From Bostrychus sinensis (taxonomy: Eukaryota > Chordata > Actinopteri > Gobiiformes > Eleotridae), in NCBI GenBank assembly GCA_020698575.1, contig CM036253.1:32045719-32109718 (forward strand): a stretch of 64,000 bases of DNA, in the 5' to 3' direction. Shown here in pieces: positions 11,440 to 22,971 of the stretch; position 1 is the stretch's first letter, and each line of letters opens with the position of its first letter. The notes under the pieces were generated by a model that worked only from the letters and a program-made list of their open reading frames with translations, was not told where the DNA came from and did not search any database. Made by a program: the position numbers and the translations under genes.

Positions 11440-12735
11440 TACACCAATTGTTTTACAAATGCAAATAGCAACAGCAAAAAAGTAATATGTGATAGCATTG
11501 TTTTCATGTATTATCACAAAATATTTTTTACTGAGGTTATACCTAGAGTATCACTGTTGACACGGGGACAACACTCAGAATGTTGGCTTGGTTCCTCCTA
11601 ACTCCAATGGGACCTGTGACTATGTGTCATAGTCAGATGCCTAGGAGTTTTTTCTCTCTCTGTCTGTCTCCACAGATCAGATCATATACAGTTTTCTCTG
11701 TCTGCAATCTTTGTGCATTTTCTTTAGCAAAGTGGACTGAATGGGGGTTAGAGGAGACTTCTATTCAATTTAGTAAGGGTTCCAAAAAAATGGATCAAAC
11801 TCACTTCATCTCCCCATCATCATGCCTTTGCACATATCTTACCATCTGTGGTTACAGGGGAAAGTTATTAAAATAGTTGGGCCAATTGTATGGGTAAGTC
11901 TTATATTTGAAAGAAATATTGACATACATTAAATCTAGGGAGAGCTTTGGGCATAATTTTCTAGAGGCTGATGGAGAAAGTTTATAAATTACATAATACA
12001 AATTGATCCAAAATGGCTGGTATGTTGTTTTTTAGGCAATGAAAATCAAATAACAAGTATCATCTAGTAAAATATGCACTTAAAGGTAAAAGTAACAATT
12101 TCCATTAAAACCTCATTAGAGAATTGAACTGCATAGTAAAGTTTTAAAGATTTACCTGTCTTGTCTTAAGAAATGATAATAAGAATGTGGTCATGATGTA
12201 AATAGCTAAGTAAAAGCAAACCATATCCTTCAAATAAGATGAGTTTACAAATTGAAGTTAACTGTAACAACTTCCTGCCCCCTCTGAGTGGATATAAACA
12301 GCCTGGTTGTGTATTTGTGGTATTTGTGTGTACTCTGTGAAAGTAAGTTTTCTCTCTCAGATGTTAGGGCGCAGCGAGCGTATGACTGACAGCTCTGACT
12401 GACAACTCCGCTTCAGTTTGATGAATATTTTACACTGTGTCCACCCGCCTGTGTTTCCAAGTTAGCTTAAAAAATATGAGCCTCGCTACAGAGCTGTACA
12501 GTTTATGTGCAGTAATTAGTACGATTGAAGTGCAAATGTGTAACTTAAAGAAATATTTTTTTTTTTTTATCTAATGGTCTATACAGCTGCAAACAAACTT
12601 AATGGATTAAAAAAAAAAATGGCACTTAAAGAACAACAAAGCAACATTTTCAAGTCTCAGAAAGATGTTTTTGTCCAGGTTGTAAATATTTTTTCTGAAT
12701 ATAGAGCTGAGTTTACTAAAGTATGCTCAAAGTAT
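11440..12735. other. Intron, no recognised gene
   Basis: Frames at 11580-11876 and 12574-12780 have no recognisable similarity, and the second runs into a hAT-like repeat. Confidence 0.4.
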
Positions 12736-12739
12736 AAAG

Positions 12740-12865
12740 CAGCCTTTCCCAAAGTCAAGAGCATTGCAATCCCCCAATAATGAAACATTACAATATTGAA
12801 AAGTCTGTGTTATTTTTATATTTTTTCCCTATAGATTTCTATGGAACACACTTTGGGAACCACTG
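12740..12865. mobile_element. Short hAT-like element, family CAGTGGTTCCCAAAGT
   Basis: Only 126 bp long. The left end is CAGCCTTTCCCAAAGTC and the right end the inverse of CAGTGGTTCCCAAAGT. It is flanked by a perfect 8-bp target duplication, GTATAAAG (12732-12739 and 12866-12873). An 8-bp duplication with CAG ends points to hAT. Other copies lie at 26632, 34613 and 63048. Confidence 0.85.
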
Positions 12866-12879
12866 GTATAAAGTATAGT

Positions 12880-13575
12880 AAATTATGGAACAGTTGTTAT
12901 CTGTCAAAAAGTATTTAGAACACAGTCAAATTTATTTAAAAGCATTTTTTGTTTGTTTGTTTTATTGAACTGTGAGAGTTTAAAAACTATATTTTAAATA
13001 AAATTGTAAAAAAAAATTGAAAATCGTACCATTTTCAGAACCCCAGAAATTTGAGGGATAATATCCCAATAAATACAAATGTGCAGAATCTTACTTTTAA
13101 AAAGGCATAATCAACAGCATCAAGTCAAAATTCTTAGAAAAATTTCACATTGTCAAAATTAAAACAGAATTGTGAGGAAAATGATTAAATTTGACATTAC
13201 AAAATTATTATCTTGAACCAGAATTCTGCTGAAGAATCAATTTTAAAATTAAAGACAGGACTATAAAGACAACTGGAAATCATTAGTGTCAGAACTGCAA
13301 GGCTGTATTCTCTGAAAAAAAATAAAAATAAATTTTGTGTTATAATTGCTGTTGTAACAGTGTGCACTCCAATAAAACTGTAACTAAATACACTTTCCCT
13401 CAGCAGGACACAAGTAGCTGAAGTAAACTGTAAGCTCTTTTTACCGATCACAGTAAGTGTAGTCTAACATTTAACCAAGTGAAATGTTGTAAACCCTGTT
13501 TTATGTTGATTTCACATACAGCTGTGTATTACCTATTTTTGCACATGGGAGATCAGAGTTTACAGGAAATGACAA
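12880..13575. other. AT-rich intron, no recognised gene
   Basis: No frame longer than 84 codons and no identified repeat. Confidence 0.4.
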
Positions 13576-13584
13576 AGCCTCCAT

Positions 13585-14136
13585 CAGTGTTGCCAGATTG
13601 GGCTGTTTTTTGCACAATTGGGCTTCTTTTGAACACTTTGGGCTGAAAAGAATAGCTTTGGGATGGTTTTAAAATTTGGGCTGCTTTTCACAACATTTGG
13701 CGGGTTTTTAGAAAATATTCTGGAGAAAATATCAAGAAAATAATCATGATTTTATGCCAAACAAAGTAGAAATACACATTTCAATAAAGTGTTGTGTGTT
13801 TCTACTCATATCATCAGTTCAGTTATTTTCAGATGAGTGAGTCATGTTTGGTTGCTCACATTTCATGTTGGAAATTCATATGTTTTTGTAGTTTCTATGA
13901 CGCTCTTACCAGGAAAGCTTTGGTTTCTGATTTCACGCTTTGTGAGGAACCTAATTGGTTTACTTTTTAAAGTTCTGCTGTTAAGTTTTATGTTCTTTCT
14001 TACATATACAGGTTTTAACATTTAGAGTGGGTGTGATTTGTGTTTGGTTTTTATTGTGTTGGGGGGATGGGGGGGGGGGGGGGGGGGGGTAAGTTGTGTT
14101 TAGACTGTAAACTGTCAGTGAGATCTGGCAACCCTG
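13585..14136. mobile_element. Non-autonomous hAT-like element, CAGTGTTGCCAGAT ends
   Basis: The left end CAGTGTTGCCAGATTGGGC is matched by the inverse right end AGATCTGGCAACCCTG. An 8-bp target duplication agrees at 7 of 8 positions: GCCTCCAT (13577-13584) and GCTTCCAT (14137-14144). The 552-bp body has the recurring phrase TTTGGGCTG and a long G run but no transposase. Confidence 0.85.
14061..14089 (+). repeat. G-run
   Basis: Six G, then AT, then 21 consecutive G. It is able to form a G-quadruplex and its length is likely to be poorly sequenced. It lies inside the hAT-like element. Confidence 0.9.
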
Positions 14137-14144
14137 GCTTCCAT

Positions 14145-15625
14145 ATCTGTGTTTTTGCACGTTTTTTGGTTGGAAAGAACCTGAAAGGCAGACATGTTAA
14201 GCCTAATAATGCCGAGACTTGTGGAGAACATGTTTTAGACCACATTAGTAAAAGGCCAGTAAGCAACTGTCTGTGTAATGAATTGTTTACAGTGTTATAA
14301 GAGAAATGTTATAACATTGTATTGTATTTTTGTTTTGTCCTCTTACATAGGTGCCACTGCAGTTCATTAGCTTATGACCATCTTACTCCTGCAGATAAAT
14401 TATTGTATTTGTTGTGTTATTGCGCCATTTTGTGTAATTGCTGCTGTTTCACATTTCACTGTTCTAGAGTGCTAAGCCAGTGTTATAAGCAAGTCTACAA
14501 AAGGAATTCTTTAGTTCGTTTGTTCTATTATTTCAAGCTTTTTTCCCCTTCAATATTTTATAGATTTTTACTTTAAACTGACATTACAAAAACTTGCATA
14601 ATTATTCAACCACATTACATAAATCACAACTAATACTCAGTCACACACACACACTGAGTAAACTTCCACAAATGAAAAAAAAAAAGTTTCTGAAGCAAAT
14701 TACATTAATAAAATATAAATGTAAGAATGATCTATATTTCCCAGTCTCTATAATGTTCATATATGGTTCCCAGAAATATATAAATTCTTTCCGTTTTCCT
14801 TTAATAATTTATGTTAGTCTTTCCAGGCCAATGGATTCTGGAAGTTCCTTTATCCACTGCTTCAACATAGTGCAATAACTCTCCAAAATCCAGCAGTTTA
14901 GATTCACATTTAGAGAAATATTCAAATGAAACACCTCTGACAGACACTTGATTATATCTTTCCAGAAATTCTGTATCTTCTGTCATTGCCATAGACAGTG
15001 AAGAAGAGTTCCTTTTCATTGCTTCTAACTTTTAAACATTATCTGAAGCTGTAAAGCATGGAGAAGAATAACTTTGAGAAATGAAGAACAGGCATTTGAA
15101 GTAGTAGTTGAAGAAGAAGTTGAAGTATAGTGTGTTCTATTACTCAGCTTTACTTAGATGCAAATCATATTCATGTGGATTCAAGAGGACACAAGTCTTT
15201 AAGAAATATAAATAAAACTTTGGCTTGCCTTTCACTTTTGGGCTGCCCTAAACCAGTCTAGGCCATACGCTGTAATACTCATATCCCTGTTTTACTGTGT
15301 GTTTGTGCAGCCAGGTGTTAGATGAGTGTGTTCAGAGCTGGATGCTGGATCTGAACCGCCATGACTCCATTATACTGACACCTGCACAGAATGGGGCTGG
15401 ATCTGAACACTGGGGTTATTTTACAGCCAGATTGTCAACACAGTCTACATGAACAATTTTACTATACACTCTAATGGGATCATGTCCATGCAAACCCATG
15501 ACTGCAGAAAATAGCAGGAAACAACTATGCTGTTGTAGTGCACGACAGATGGAGGAGATTTGGGGTAGGGTATTTCTAAGCCCTCTAACTGGATTTCTTT
15601 TATTCTGCAGAAGTCCCCGGTGCCA
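14145..15625. other. Intron, no recognised gene
   Basis: Several 70-94 codon frames on both strands, all AT-rich and without recognisable motifs. GGATCTGAAC occurs twice near 15345-15410 in a small local duplication. Confidence 0.4.
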
Positions 15626-15630
15626 CTCTA

Positions 15631-16159
15631 CCATATTTTCTGGACTATAAGTCGCTCCAAAGTCGCTCCAAAGGTGCATCGGTTAAAAAATGCGCCATGA
15701 AGAGGAAAAAACATATATAAGTAAAATTTCACAAAATCCAAGACCAAGAACAGACATTTAATCTGGAAAGGCAAGTTATTCAGCTACACAATAGCACATA
15801 GAACAACAGCCTGAATAGGTGTCCAGTATGTTAACAAGTTATTCAGCTGCACAACAGCATAAAGAACAGACCTGGGAGGCTGAATAGGCTAAATTAACAT
15901 AACAAGCTAGCAAGTCCAACAAGCAAGTTACCGGTAAGCAAGTTCACCAAGCTCCCGATCTCATTCTACATCACTGAATACTACTGACAGTAGTTGTCAC
16001 AAGCCTAGAGCGCCCTCTCATGGCTGTAGACAGTAATGTTTACTCCTGGGTTTATGTCAGTCTGTTGTATATTTTGATTTTATAAGTGGCCCCTGACTAT
16101 AAGTCGCACGACCAGCCAAACTATGAAAAAAAGTGTAACTTATAATCCAGAAAAAACAG
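15631..16159. mobile_element. MITE with CNGTATTTTCTGGACTATAAG ends
   Basis: The left end CCATATTTTCTGGACTATAA is matched in inverse by CTTATAATCCAGAAAAAACAG on the right. A TA dinucleotide flanks both ends (15629-15630 and 16160-16161). GTCGCTCCAAA is duplicated in tandem just inside the left end. The interior, about 530 bp, has no coding sequence. The ends resemble those of the element at 58483-58991. Confidence 0.8.
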
Positions 16160-16192
16160 TACTCAGGTATTCTCTGGTATTTAACAGTATTT

Positions 16193-16832
16193 AGCCTTTG
16201 TTCCGACAGACTTCAGGGATGGTGAAAAACTGGAAGAAGTGGAAGAGTTTATGTATCTTGGTTCTTCGAGAAACATCAAGGGATCAAGCACACCAGAGAT
16301 TAGAAGAAGACTGGGGATGGCTAAGAACGCACTACAAAAGATGGGTAACATCTGGAAGAGCAGAGGCATCAGTATAGACCTGAAATTAAGATTGCTGCGC
16401 AGCATTGTTTTCCTCATTGCAGCATAGGCAAGTGAGTCATGAGCAATGACAAAGGACGATGAGAATTGTGTTGACATATTTGAAATGTGGTGTTAAAGAA
16501 GAATCTTGGACTGATAGTAGGAGTAACATCTGGGCTCTGAGCAAAATTAGGAGCAGACTGATGCTCAGACAGTACATGAAATTTAGGAAATTAAGATTTT
16601 TCAGGCACATGATGCGGCGGGAGGGGCTTGAGAAAATCATCATCGTAGGGAAAGTAAATGGTAAAAGAAGACGAGGGAGACCCACAACATTGTGGCTAAA
16701 GGACATAAAGGAGTGGACTGAGCTGAGCCTAACAGGAGCAGTCCTGAGAGCACAGGACAGAGAGATTTGGTACAAAGTCGTGGAGACCACAGCATTGCAA
16801 AGCAACTACTGACGAGAAGAAGAAGAAGCCTT
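16193..16832 (+). pseudogene. RTE-like LINE reverse transcriptase, C-terminal fragment
   Basis: Translation gives the post-catalytic part of a LINE polymerase: EEFMYLGSSRN, then GMAKNALQKMGNIWKSRGIS, then after stops SRSNIWALSKIRS, KLRFFRHMMRREGLEKI and GKRRRGRPTTLWLKDIKEW. The YLGS motif and the RRRGRP region are typical of RTE/BovB-type elements, although the exact clade is not certain. At least two in-frame stops near 16425-16440 and a frameshift break it. The 3' end runs into a short GAAGAAGAAG tail at 16813-16830, as is common for RTE. The copy is truncated at its 5' end, before the catalytic domain. A second copy in the opposite orientation lies at 53712-54167. Confidence 0.85.
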
Positions 16833-16834
16833 TG

Positions 16835-17578
16835 GTAGAAAAATAAAAGAAGCTAACATTAAACCTGACTTGTTTGTAGCATTACATGACTAATTCATCC
16901 ATTTATTTATTTGTGAATATCAACAATAACAACAACTTGATAAAAGCACAAGCACAAATAGTCATGATGAGCACACAAACACCAAAACAAACAACAAAAA
17001 ACAAACAAGAGACGCCAGTGAATAAATCCTAATATGTGTCTTCACCAGTCACAAATGAGTGGCCATGTTTTTCTCAGTTTACACGAGTTGCTCTGTGCCA
17101 AATGTTTGGTTCTAGAGTGCTGTGTGTCTAATATTAGCTTCAGTTAACAGTATACACTCAGCAATAATCTGACAATGAACCACCTGATCCAGATGTGTAG
17201 CTACAGCCAAAGCTGGGGACATATTACACAATTTTTTTTGCCTGGTTTTACAACGTTTCACAGTTGTGCCAAGTCTGCACCAGTCAGCTCCAGTCTCAGG
17301 GAGTCATCAGTCCAGAAATCAGTTAGTGTGGGAGGTTTAAAGACTGGAATCAGTGGCATGACATGCTTGAATTTTAAAGATGACTCTTGTTGGTGATCGC
17401 ATGACTCTGTGTGAATGAAAAGTTTGCAGAACTCAGCTGATTGTGAACCTCGGTGGCATTTAAGTGCGTATAGCCCAGATCAAAATGTACCTGTGTATTA
17501 TTTATGACTTTCATTAATAAAACCAACTACATTATTGCAGCTCTTTTTGCCTTAGTATTACATAGGGAAACTGTCATA
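16835..17578. other. Intron, no recognised gene
   Basis: The frame at 17175-17396 shows no known domain. CAACAATAACAACAAC-type simple sequence occurs near 16920. Confidence 0.4.
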
Positions 17579-17587
17579 TGTACAAGC

Positions 17588-18002
17588 CATGGGCGCCGAT
17601 TTATGTTTTTCCTTGTGGGTGCTCAATACCCCTGGGCTATCAGAATCTCATCTCTTGCCCTCTCTGTTGTCTGACGCTTTTCATTTTGAGCCCCAAAATG
17701 CCGTCTTGTCGTATTAGTGAGAAAGTTCAGTAAAGTTTACCTTCTGATCTCATGCTTTGCACAGAGATGGGATAAACCATTTTTACTACACAGCTGCCCT
17801 GGATCAGGCCTGCACTGATGATTGAGATGTCTGACAGGTCGGCTGTGAGAGAGGGACTGAGAAACGCAGCGGCTCACCGTCTGCACTCAATCAAATTTGG
17901 CTTTTGAATTGAGGCATGTGCGATCAGAAAATTTTCAGCTGAATGCTCAAACATTCCAGAGGGTGCTCTAGCCCTGCAGCACCCACAGGATCAGTGTCTA
18001 TG
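17588..18002. mobile_element. Non-autonomous hAT-like element, CATGGGCGCCGAT ends
   Basis: The left end CATGGGCGCCGATTTATG and right end ATCAGTGTCTATG are imperfect inverses, with an inner match TGTGGGTGCT against AGCACCCACA. It is flanked by a perfect 8-bp duplication, GTACAAGC (17580-17587 and 18003-18010). Length is 415 bp with no coding sequence. Confidence 0.88.
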
Positions 18003-18073
18003 GTACAAGCTACGGTCAGCTAACATTAGCTATATTACTGAGGCTCATTTAGTAACAATTTATTCATTATTAA

Positions 18074-18623
18074 CCTCTTAAACCCGAACAGAGCCCGACG
18101 GGGCTCCGCGCCCCCTTGCGTCCGCTTGTTGGGACCATAGCGGGGAGATACAACGGCTGACACACACACGTTTGACATCCTTGTGTTCGGACAATTCGTG
18201 GCAACAAAACTATCTACTTCAATTTCTATTCAACAGTTGGATTCCGCCTGGATTTTTTAAAAATAAAACATGTATATCTTTCCATTACTTTGTTTATTTG
18301 GCACAAACTTTGCTGCAGTAGACCAAGATATGTGAAATTTTCAATTTATGTTGTTATTTGCTTCACTACAGGAAGGAAAAAGGCTTTTTTGGAGGCAAAT
18401 ATGTGTTTTTTTTTCCAGGCGGAAATTAGAATAATCCATTTCAACCTCAATTTATGGTCAAGCAATATAATTTATTAATATTATTTCTCTTCCACAGTAA
18501 TCCCCAAAGTCCACCAATTAATTTGCTACCAAGGTTAGCTATGTACACCTAGTAAATGCTAAGTAAAACCTTAATAAATGTAGATATAGAATTTTCAGGA
18601 AAAAGGCCTCAGAGCTTAACAGG
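18074..18623. mobile_element. TTAA-flanked element, piggyBac- or Kolobok-like
   Basis: The left end CCTCTTAAACCCGAACAGAG and right end GAGCTTAACAGG are partial inverses (CCTCTTAAACCC against CCTGTTAAGCTC). TTAA stands immediately outside each end (18070-18073 and 18624-18627), the duplication expected for piggyBac or Kolobok. The first 100 bp are CpG-rich and the rest AT-rich. The 62-codon frame inside is not a transposase. Confidence 0.75.
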
Positions 18624-18629
18624 TTAATC

Positions 18630-19838
18630 TTCTGGTATCTGGGTGTGCATAATATCCACACTTAGCACTTCAGTTTAAAAAAGTTAGGTTATTTTGTACA
18701 ATGTATATTAGATTTTTTTGCATTCTCTTTGCATTCAAACCCAGCAACAAAAGTCAGCCCATAGTAAACAAAAGAAAATAACTAGACTAGCATCTGTCTC
18801 TGGATGAGCAAAAACTGCACACTTACTGCAATTCCTTGCCCTGGTGTATTTATGTGGGGGGTAGGTGTGTGAATGCATGTGTCTGTGTGGTGGGGGAGAG
18901 TATGTGTGCATGTGAGTGGATGCGTCATGTGTAAGTTTTTGAGCTAGCACAAACAATAATAATGCATATTCACCAATGTTGGTGTCAATCATTGACAAAT
19001 ACCAGCCTGCAAAAATCAAACCATAAGTGATCAAATTTGTATCTAACATACTGGAAAAAATAATATTGTTTTGCATCAAAAATTATGGTTTGTTTACCTT
19101 ACAAACATGGCAATAAATGGGTAAAAATATATGACAATTCTTAAAATAATAATTATTAAAAGTGGGGGGAAAATGTATCCTTTTTTTCTGTGGTTAGGAA
19201 AGACATTTTTTGAAGGGATACTGGAAAGTTAAGGCACAAAAATGCATCTCTTTTTTTTTTTTTCAAACAAGCTGTGTACAGTTTTAAAACCTGAGAGGTC
19301 CTACTGCTCTCCTCTGAAACTTGACCACTATGTAGTGTTCATGACATTCATACAGCCACAGATGCACTTGTTAAATGTATGATCCCCAGTCTTTCAGTCG
19401 TCAGAGCAAAATCTGCTGAAAACAGGCGTTGAGTCAGCTGAGTGTGTGCTCCAAGTCTTTTCAAAATCTGTCATGACAGAAAAAGTCATGTAGTGTGTCC
19501 CCAGCTTAAAAGAAATTCATATTGTTCTGTGTGTCCACACTGAACAATGATGTGTACCAGTCTCACACTCACACACAGACACACACAGACACACACAGAC
19601 AGATGAGGCTCTGATGGTGAGCTGTCATGATGCCTGTCAGAGTCGGGCTTCAGTGTAAAACAGCTGTCATTATCATCAGCTCAGTCAGCTGCAGGGGACC
19701 AGAGGAAAACGCACATTCAACAGCAGTCCATTTTTACACCAGTCACCCCAGGACAACAGTGCATGGAGTATTTTTATTTATATAAAAGCGGAACAATGTA
19801 ATGTTGCTGGTTTCTTTGCTGTTTTGGAATCATTTTTC
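18630..19838. other. Intron, no recognised gene
   Basis: Contains GT-rich and CACACAGA-type simple sequence (18850-18915 and 19560-19605). The 114-codon frame at 18735-19079 (-) is a by-product of GT-rich sequence. The segment 19600-19740 is more complex and could be conserved. Confidence 0.4.
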
Positions 19839-19841
19839 CTG

Positions 19842-20085
19842 ACAGAGGCTAATCAGCTATGGGCTAACTCTGCATAAAACCATTCATTTTGATCAAAAAC
19901 ACTAAACTCAACCAAATACATTTGTACCTTTGCCTTTCAGAGTTTCAGATAATTATTTTAATTGAAATTGATAGAGCTATGGTCATGAGTTAGCCCATAG
20001 CTGATTAGCCTCCGTCAAGGTTTTAAACTCTTAATAAGTCTTGGGTCTATGGGAAAAATGAATGGGAAACTGACTCCCAGTGCCA
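19842..20085. repeat. Hairpin repeat, GCTAATCAGCTATGGGCTAA
   Basis: Starting at 19842, about 30 bases around AGGCTAATCAGCTATGGGCT pair almost perfectly with the segment ending near 20016. The right side continues to TCTATGGGAAAAATGAATGG. Part of the same unit (CCCATAGCTGATTAGCC and GGGAAAAATGAATGGGAAA) recurs at 48339-48430, so it is a dispersed repeat. Confidence 0.75.
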
Positions 20086-20124
20086 GTACTGATGAGCTCT
20101 GTTATCATAGGTTCTCTCTGGCTT

Positions 20125-20222
20125 CCTCCCACTGTCCCAAGACATGAATGTTTTAGGTTAATTGGTGACTCTAAATTGCCCCTAGAGGATGAATGTGAGA
20201 GTGAATGGTTGTTGGATGTTTT
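20125..20222 (+). repeat. Dispersed fish repeat fragment
   Basis: Contains GGCTTCCTCCCACTGTCC, AGACATGAATGTTTTAGGTT and GGTGACTCTAAATTGCCCCT, a run I recognise as very common in fish genomes. The full element and its class are not evident. Confidence 0.5.
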
Positions 20223-20229
20223 AACTTGG

Positions 20230-20918
20230 TTACTGTAGGTTTTATTTTATGTTACTGTGATTTACAGTCTGTGTGTCTGGCTTAGCTTCTAACACTGGTG
20301 AATTGGTGTTCCAGACAAGAGCACAATGTGATTGTAAAAGCTGGGGAAAAAAATATCAATTTGTGGAATTTTGTGACACAATATTGAGTACTGTACTTTC
20401 AATATTTTTGTGACTTGCAAAATAATAATGCTTTCACAGTCAAATGCGGGCTAAAATTGGTCAAGGATTCTGCCAGGACTGTAGAGGGCAGCACTGCACC
20501 TCTTAGCCCTTGGACTGACAAATACTGTCACACAAATGAATAATTTTCAAGATATACACAACAAAAGAATCACTAAATCGTGTGGTTTCTTGTTTATTTA
20601 AGTCTATAAGTTAGTGATGTGTGAATATATACTTTCAATACCAGCAGATTTAATTCTGGCATCAATACCAATCTGAAAGTGGTCTGCTGCTCCAGTGTGT
20701 ATACAGCCTTTTATAAATCACCAAAACTCAATTAATACAGACAAGAAAAAAACAACAGATTTTACTGTGAAGGCTGGTCTTGATGGTGTTGCTTGGTACT
20801 GAAATGAACGTGAAAGCTGGTATCACAATAAAAATTGTAACAGATCCCTGTAGCTGCTGGTATAATTACACAAAATTTGGTTTTATTTTTAATCATACTT
20901 GACAGATCCAATGTATAT
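20230..20918. other. Intron, no recognised gene
   Basis: AT-rich; no features seen. Confidence 0.4.
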
Positions 20919-20920
20919 TC

Positions 20921-21789
20921 TAATGCTGCGTTCACACCGGATGCGTTTGAGGCATCAAATTCACGTCCGACGCGTCTAGTTGGACGCTTGAACATTTTGA
21001 AGTCAGACGCTTCATTTGCGCGTCCAATTTTGCTCTGTTCGCGCGTCAAAACAAATGTGTTCAGACGTGAATTCGCATCATGGGAGGAGTCTGTTGTGCC
21101 AGGGTAATGGCCGCTCATTCAGGGCTAAATCCAACTGAGGCCACGCCGGTTTGCTCACCTGTGTCCCGGGTCGGTGCGAGGACATGTCCCCAGGACACTA
21201 CTGCTGTTTTTAGGCACTCAACACCAGCAGCAGAGCGGAGATATGGAAGAGTTTTTTCTGGTTTAATAGCGGTCTCTAGTGGTTTTAGCAGGTTATAGGC
21301 TAGGCTAGCAGTCAGTACACAGACTCTGTTTTGCTGTTGTTTTGGGGAGTACAGTAACTGCTGATCCAACGAGCTCAGCTCAGCTCAGGCTAAAGTTAAG
21401 GTCCCCTCTATGTCTTGTTGCTGCTTCTTGATGCTTGTCTTGAGCTGCTGTAGTTTATAGCTCCACGTTCACATTGACAGCTTCGATAAGTCCGCCGTGA
21501 TTGTTTTGATGGATCTCCGCTTCCCACGTCCTCCCACGTCACTGCAGGAGCTAGATCCTGATTGGTTAATGCGCCGCGAATATTCGCCAAAGTTCAGATT
21601 TTTCAACTCGGGCGTCAGACGCGTCGACGCCCAATTCGCGCCGCGCTATTCGCGCGTCAAAACCCGATTCGCGTCGCGCTGGACGCTTGATTCGCGCCGC
21701 AGGATGTCTAGATGCGCGTTTACATAGACTTAACATGTAAACCAGACGCCCCAGACGCCTCAAACGCGTCCGGTGTGAACGCAGCATTA
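20921..21789. mobile_element. CpG-rich DNA element with 33-bp terminal inverted repeats
   Basis: The left end begins TAATGCTGCGTTCACACCGG. The right end is its inverse, and the two agree at 32 of the first 33 bases. The outer TA may be the target duplication. The body (about 865 bp) is crowded with GACGCG, TTCGCGTC and GCGCGTC, far more CpG than its surroundings. The pieces 20950-21075 and 21580-21720 have a similar character on opposite strands. The internal frames (for example 21115-21369) do not look like a transposase. The superfamily is not assigned. High end-to-end identity and preserved CpG suggest a recent insertion. Confidence 0.88.
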
Positions 21790-21800
21790 GTCCTACAGTT

Positions 21801-21847
21801 CTCCTTCTTCTTCTTCTTCTTCTTCTTTTTCTTCTTCTTCTTCTTCA
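21801..21847. repeat. (CTT)n microsatellite
   Basis: About 15 units with one T5 interruption, just outside the CpG-rich DNA element. Confidence 0.95.
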
Positions 21848-21849
21848 TT

Positions 21850-22968
21850 TGTCCCAAAAATGTCGTCACCTACATACATGAAGTTGTATGTGTGAGTTAT
21901 TCCCTCTCACCTTTACATCTGTTCCACTGGAAAGACGTCAGTTTTGTAATCCATTGTAATTCCTTTGTTTATTTTGTTTATTATCTTCTCTTTTTAAACA
22001 ATGAATGCTATCACACTTTTCCTTGAGTTGTTAAAACGCCATTGTGACGTCTGATGTGCTAGTTATGTATTTTTTCTGAGTGTAATTTGTTTCCCGTGTG
22101 TCAGGTTCAATCAACAGAGTGTGCCTTCAAACCTTCCCCTGGTGTCTCATGGGTTCTTCAGTCACTACATGCATCTCAATATATTCTTCTAGCACTTCTA
22201 CAGATGAGTATCTGATCCTAGAAGACATCAGGAGTGACAGACAGATAAACTCCTGTCACACCAAACAGGCAGCTCTCCGTGGGTCATTGAACACATGACA
22301 AGGCCGGACACCTGCACACAGAAAACACCCCCCCACCCCCAAAAAAACCTTTATTCCACTTCCCTTCATGCATCTGCAGTTTCCACACACGCTCACTGAC
22401 AAACAGCCGCCCTCTCCGTGTGACCGCCTGTTTCTCTACACTTCCCTCCACTCCGGCTCTACTCAGGGCCCCTACTGTGACAGCTGCTGTGGCCCTGACC
22501 CCTGGCTCTCTGCGGTCACACTGTACAATCTCCGGCTTCCGTATGCACACGAGTGGATGTGAGTGATTGAGAGGCAGAGAACACGCCTGAAGGCTTATGA
22601 ATTATTATCATACTCTGTCTATAGTGTGGACAAGAGGAGAGAGGTTTAATCAAGTACAGCAGCAGTCAGGGTCAGGCTGTGTAAAAAGTCCCGTTCTGTA
22701 GAGGAAACAGAATGTGGTAGTATGTATATATGCAGTATTCTATAGTAGTATTTGAGAGTAGGGGTGAAGGATGGCTGCAGGGAGGAGGGCATATCTCTGC
22801 AGAACAGACACTTGACTTATACAGGCGGCAAATTAAAGTTGTTTTAGTGAACAGACACTAGAAAGTACTAAACATGATGGGACTGTCAACATTTAAATGA
22901 AGGTGTGAAACCGCAAGATATATTTGTCATATTACAATGTTTACAGCAAATTAATATTTCACTCCACA
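21850..22968. other. Non-repetitive intron segment, possible conserved sequence
   Basis: The stretch 22090-22560 is of high complexity and CpG-bearing, without recognised repeats. Frames at 22284-22550 (-) and 22368-22562 (+) are mutually antisense and lack domains. It may hold a conserved non-coding element. Confidence 0.35.
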
Positions 22969-22971
22969 CTG

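Noticed and set aside
18735..19079. 114-codon minus-strand frame
   Set aside because: Its His/Thr/Pro-rich middle comes from a GT-rich simple sequence at 18850-18915.
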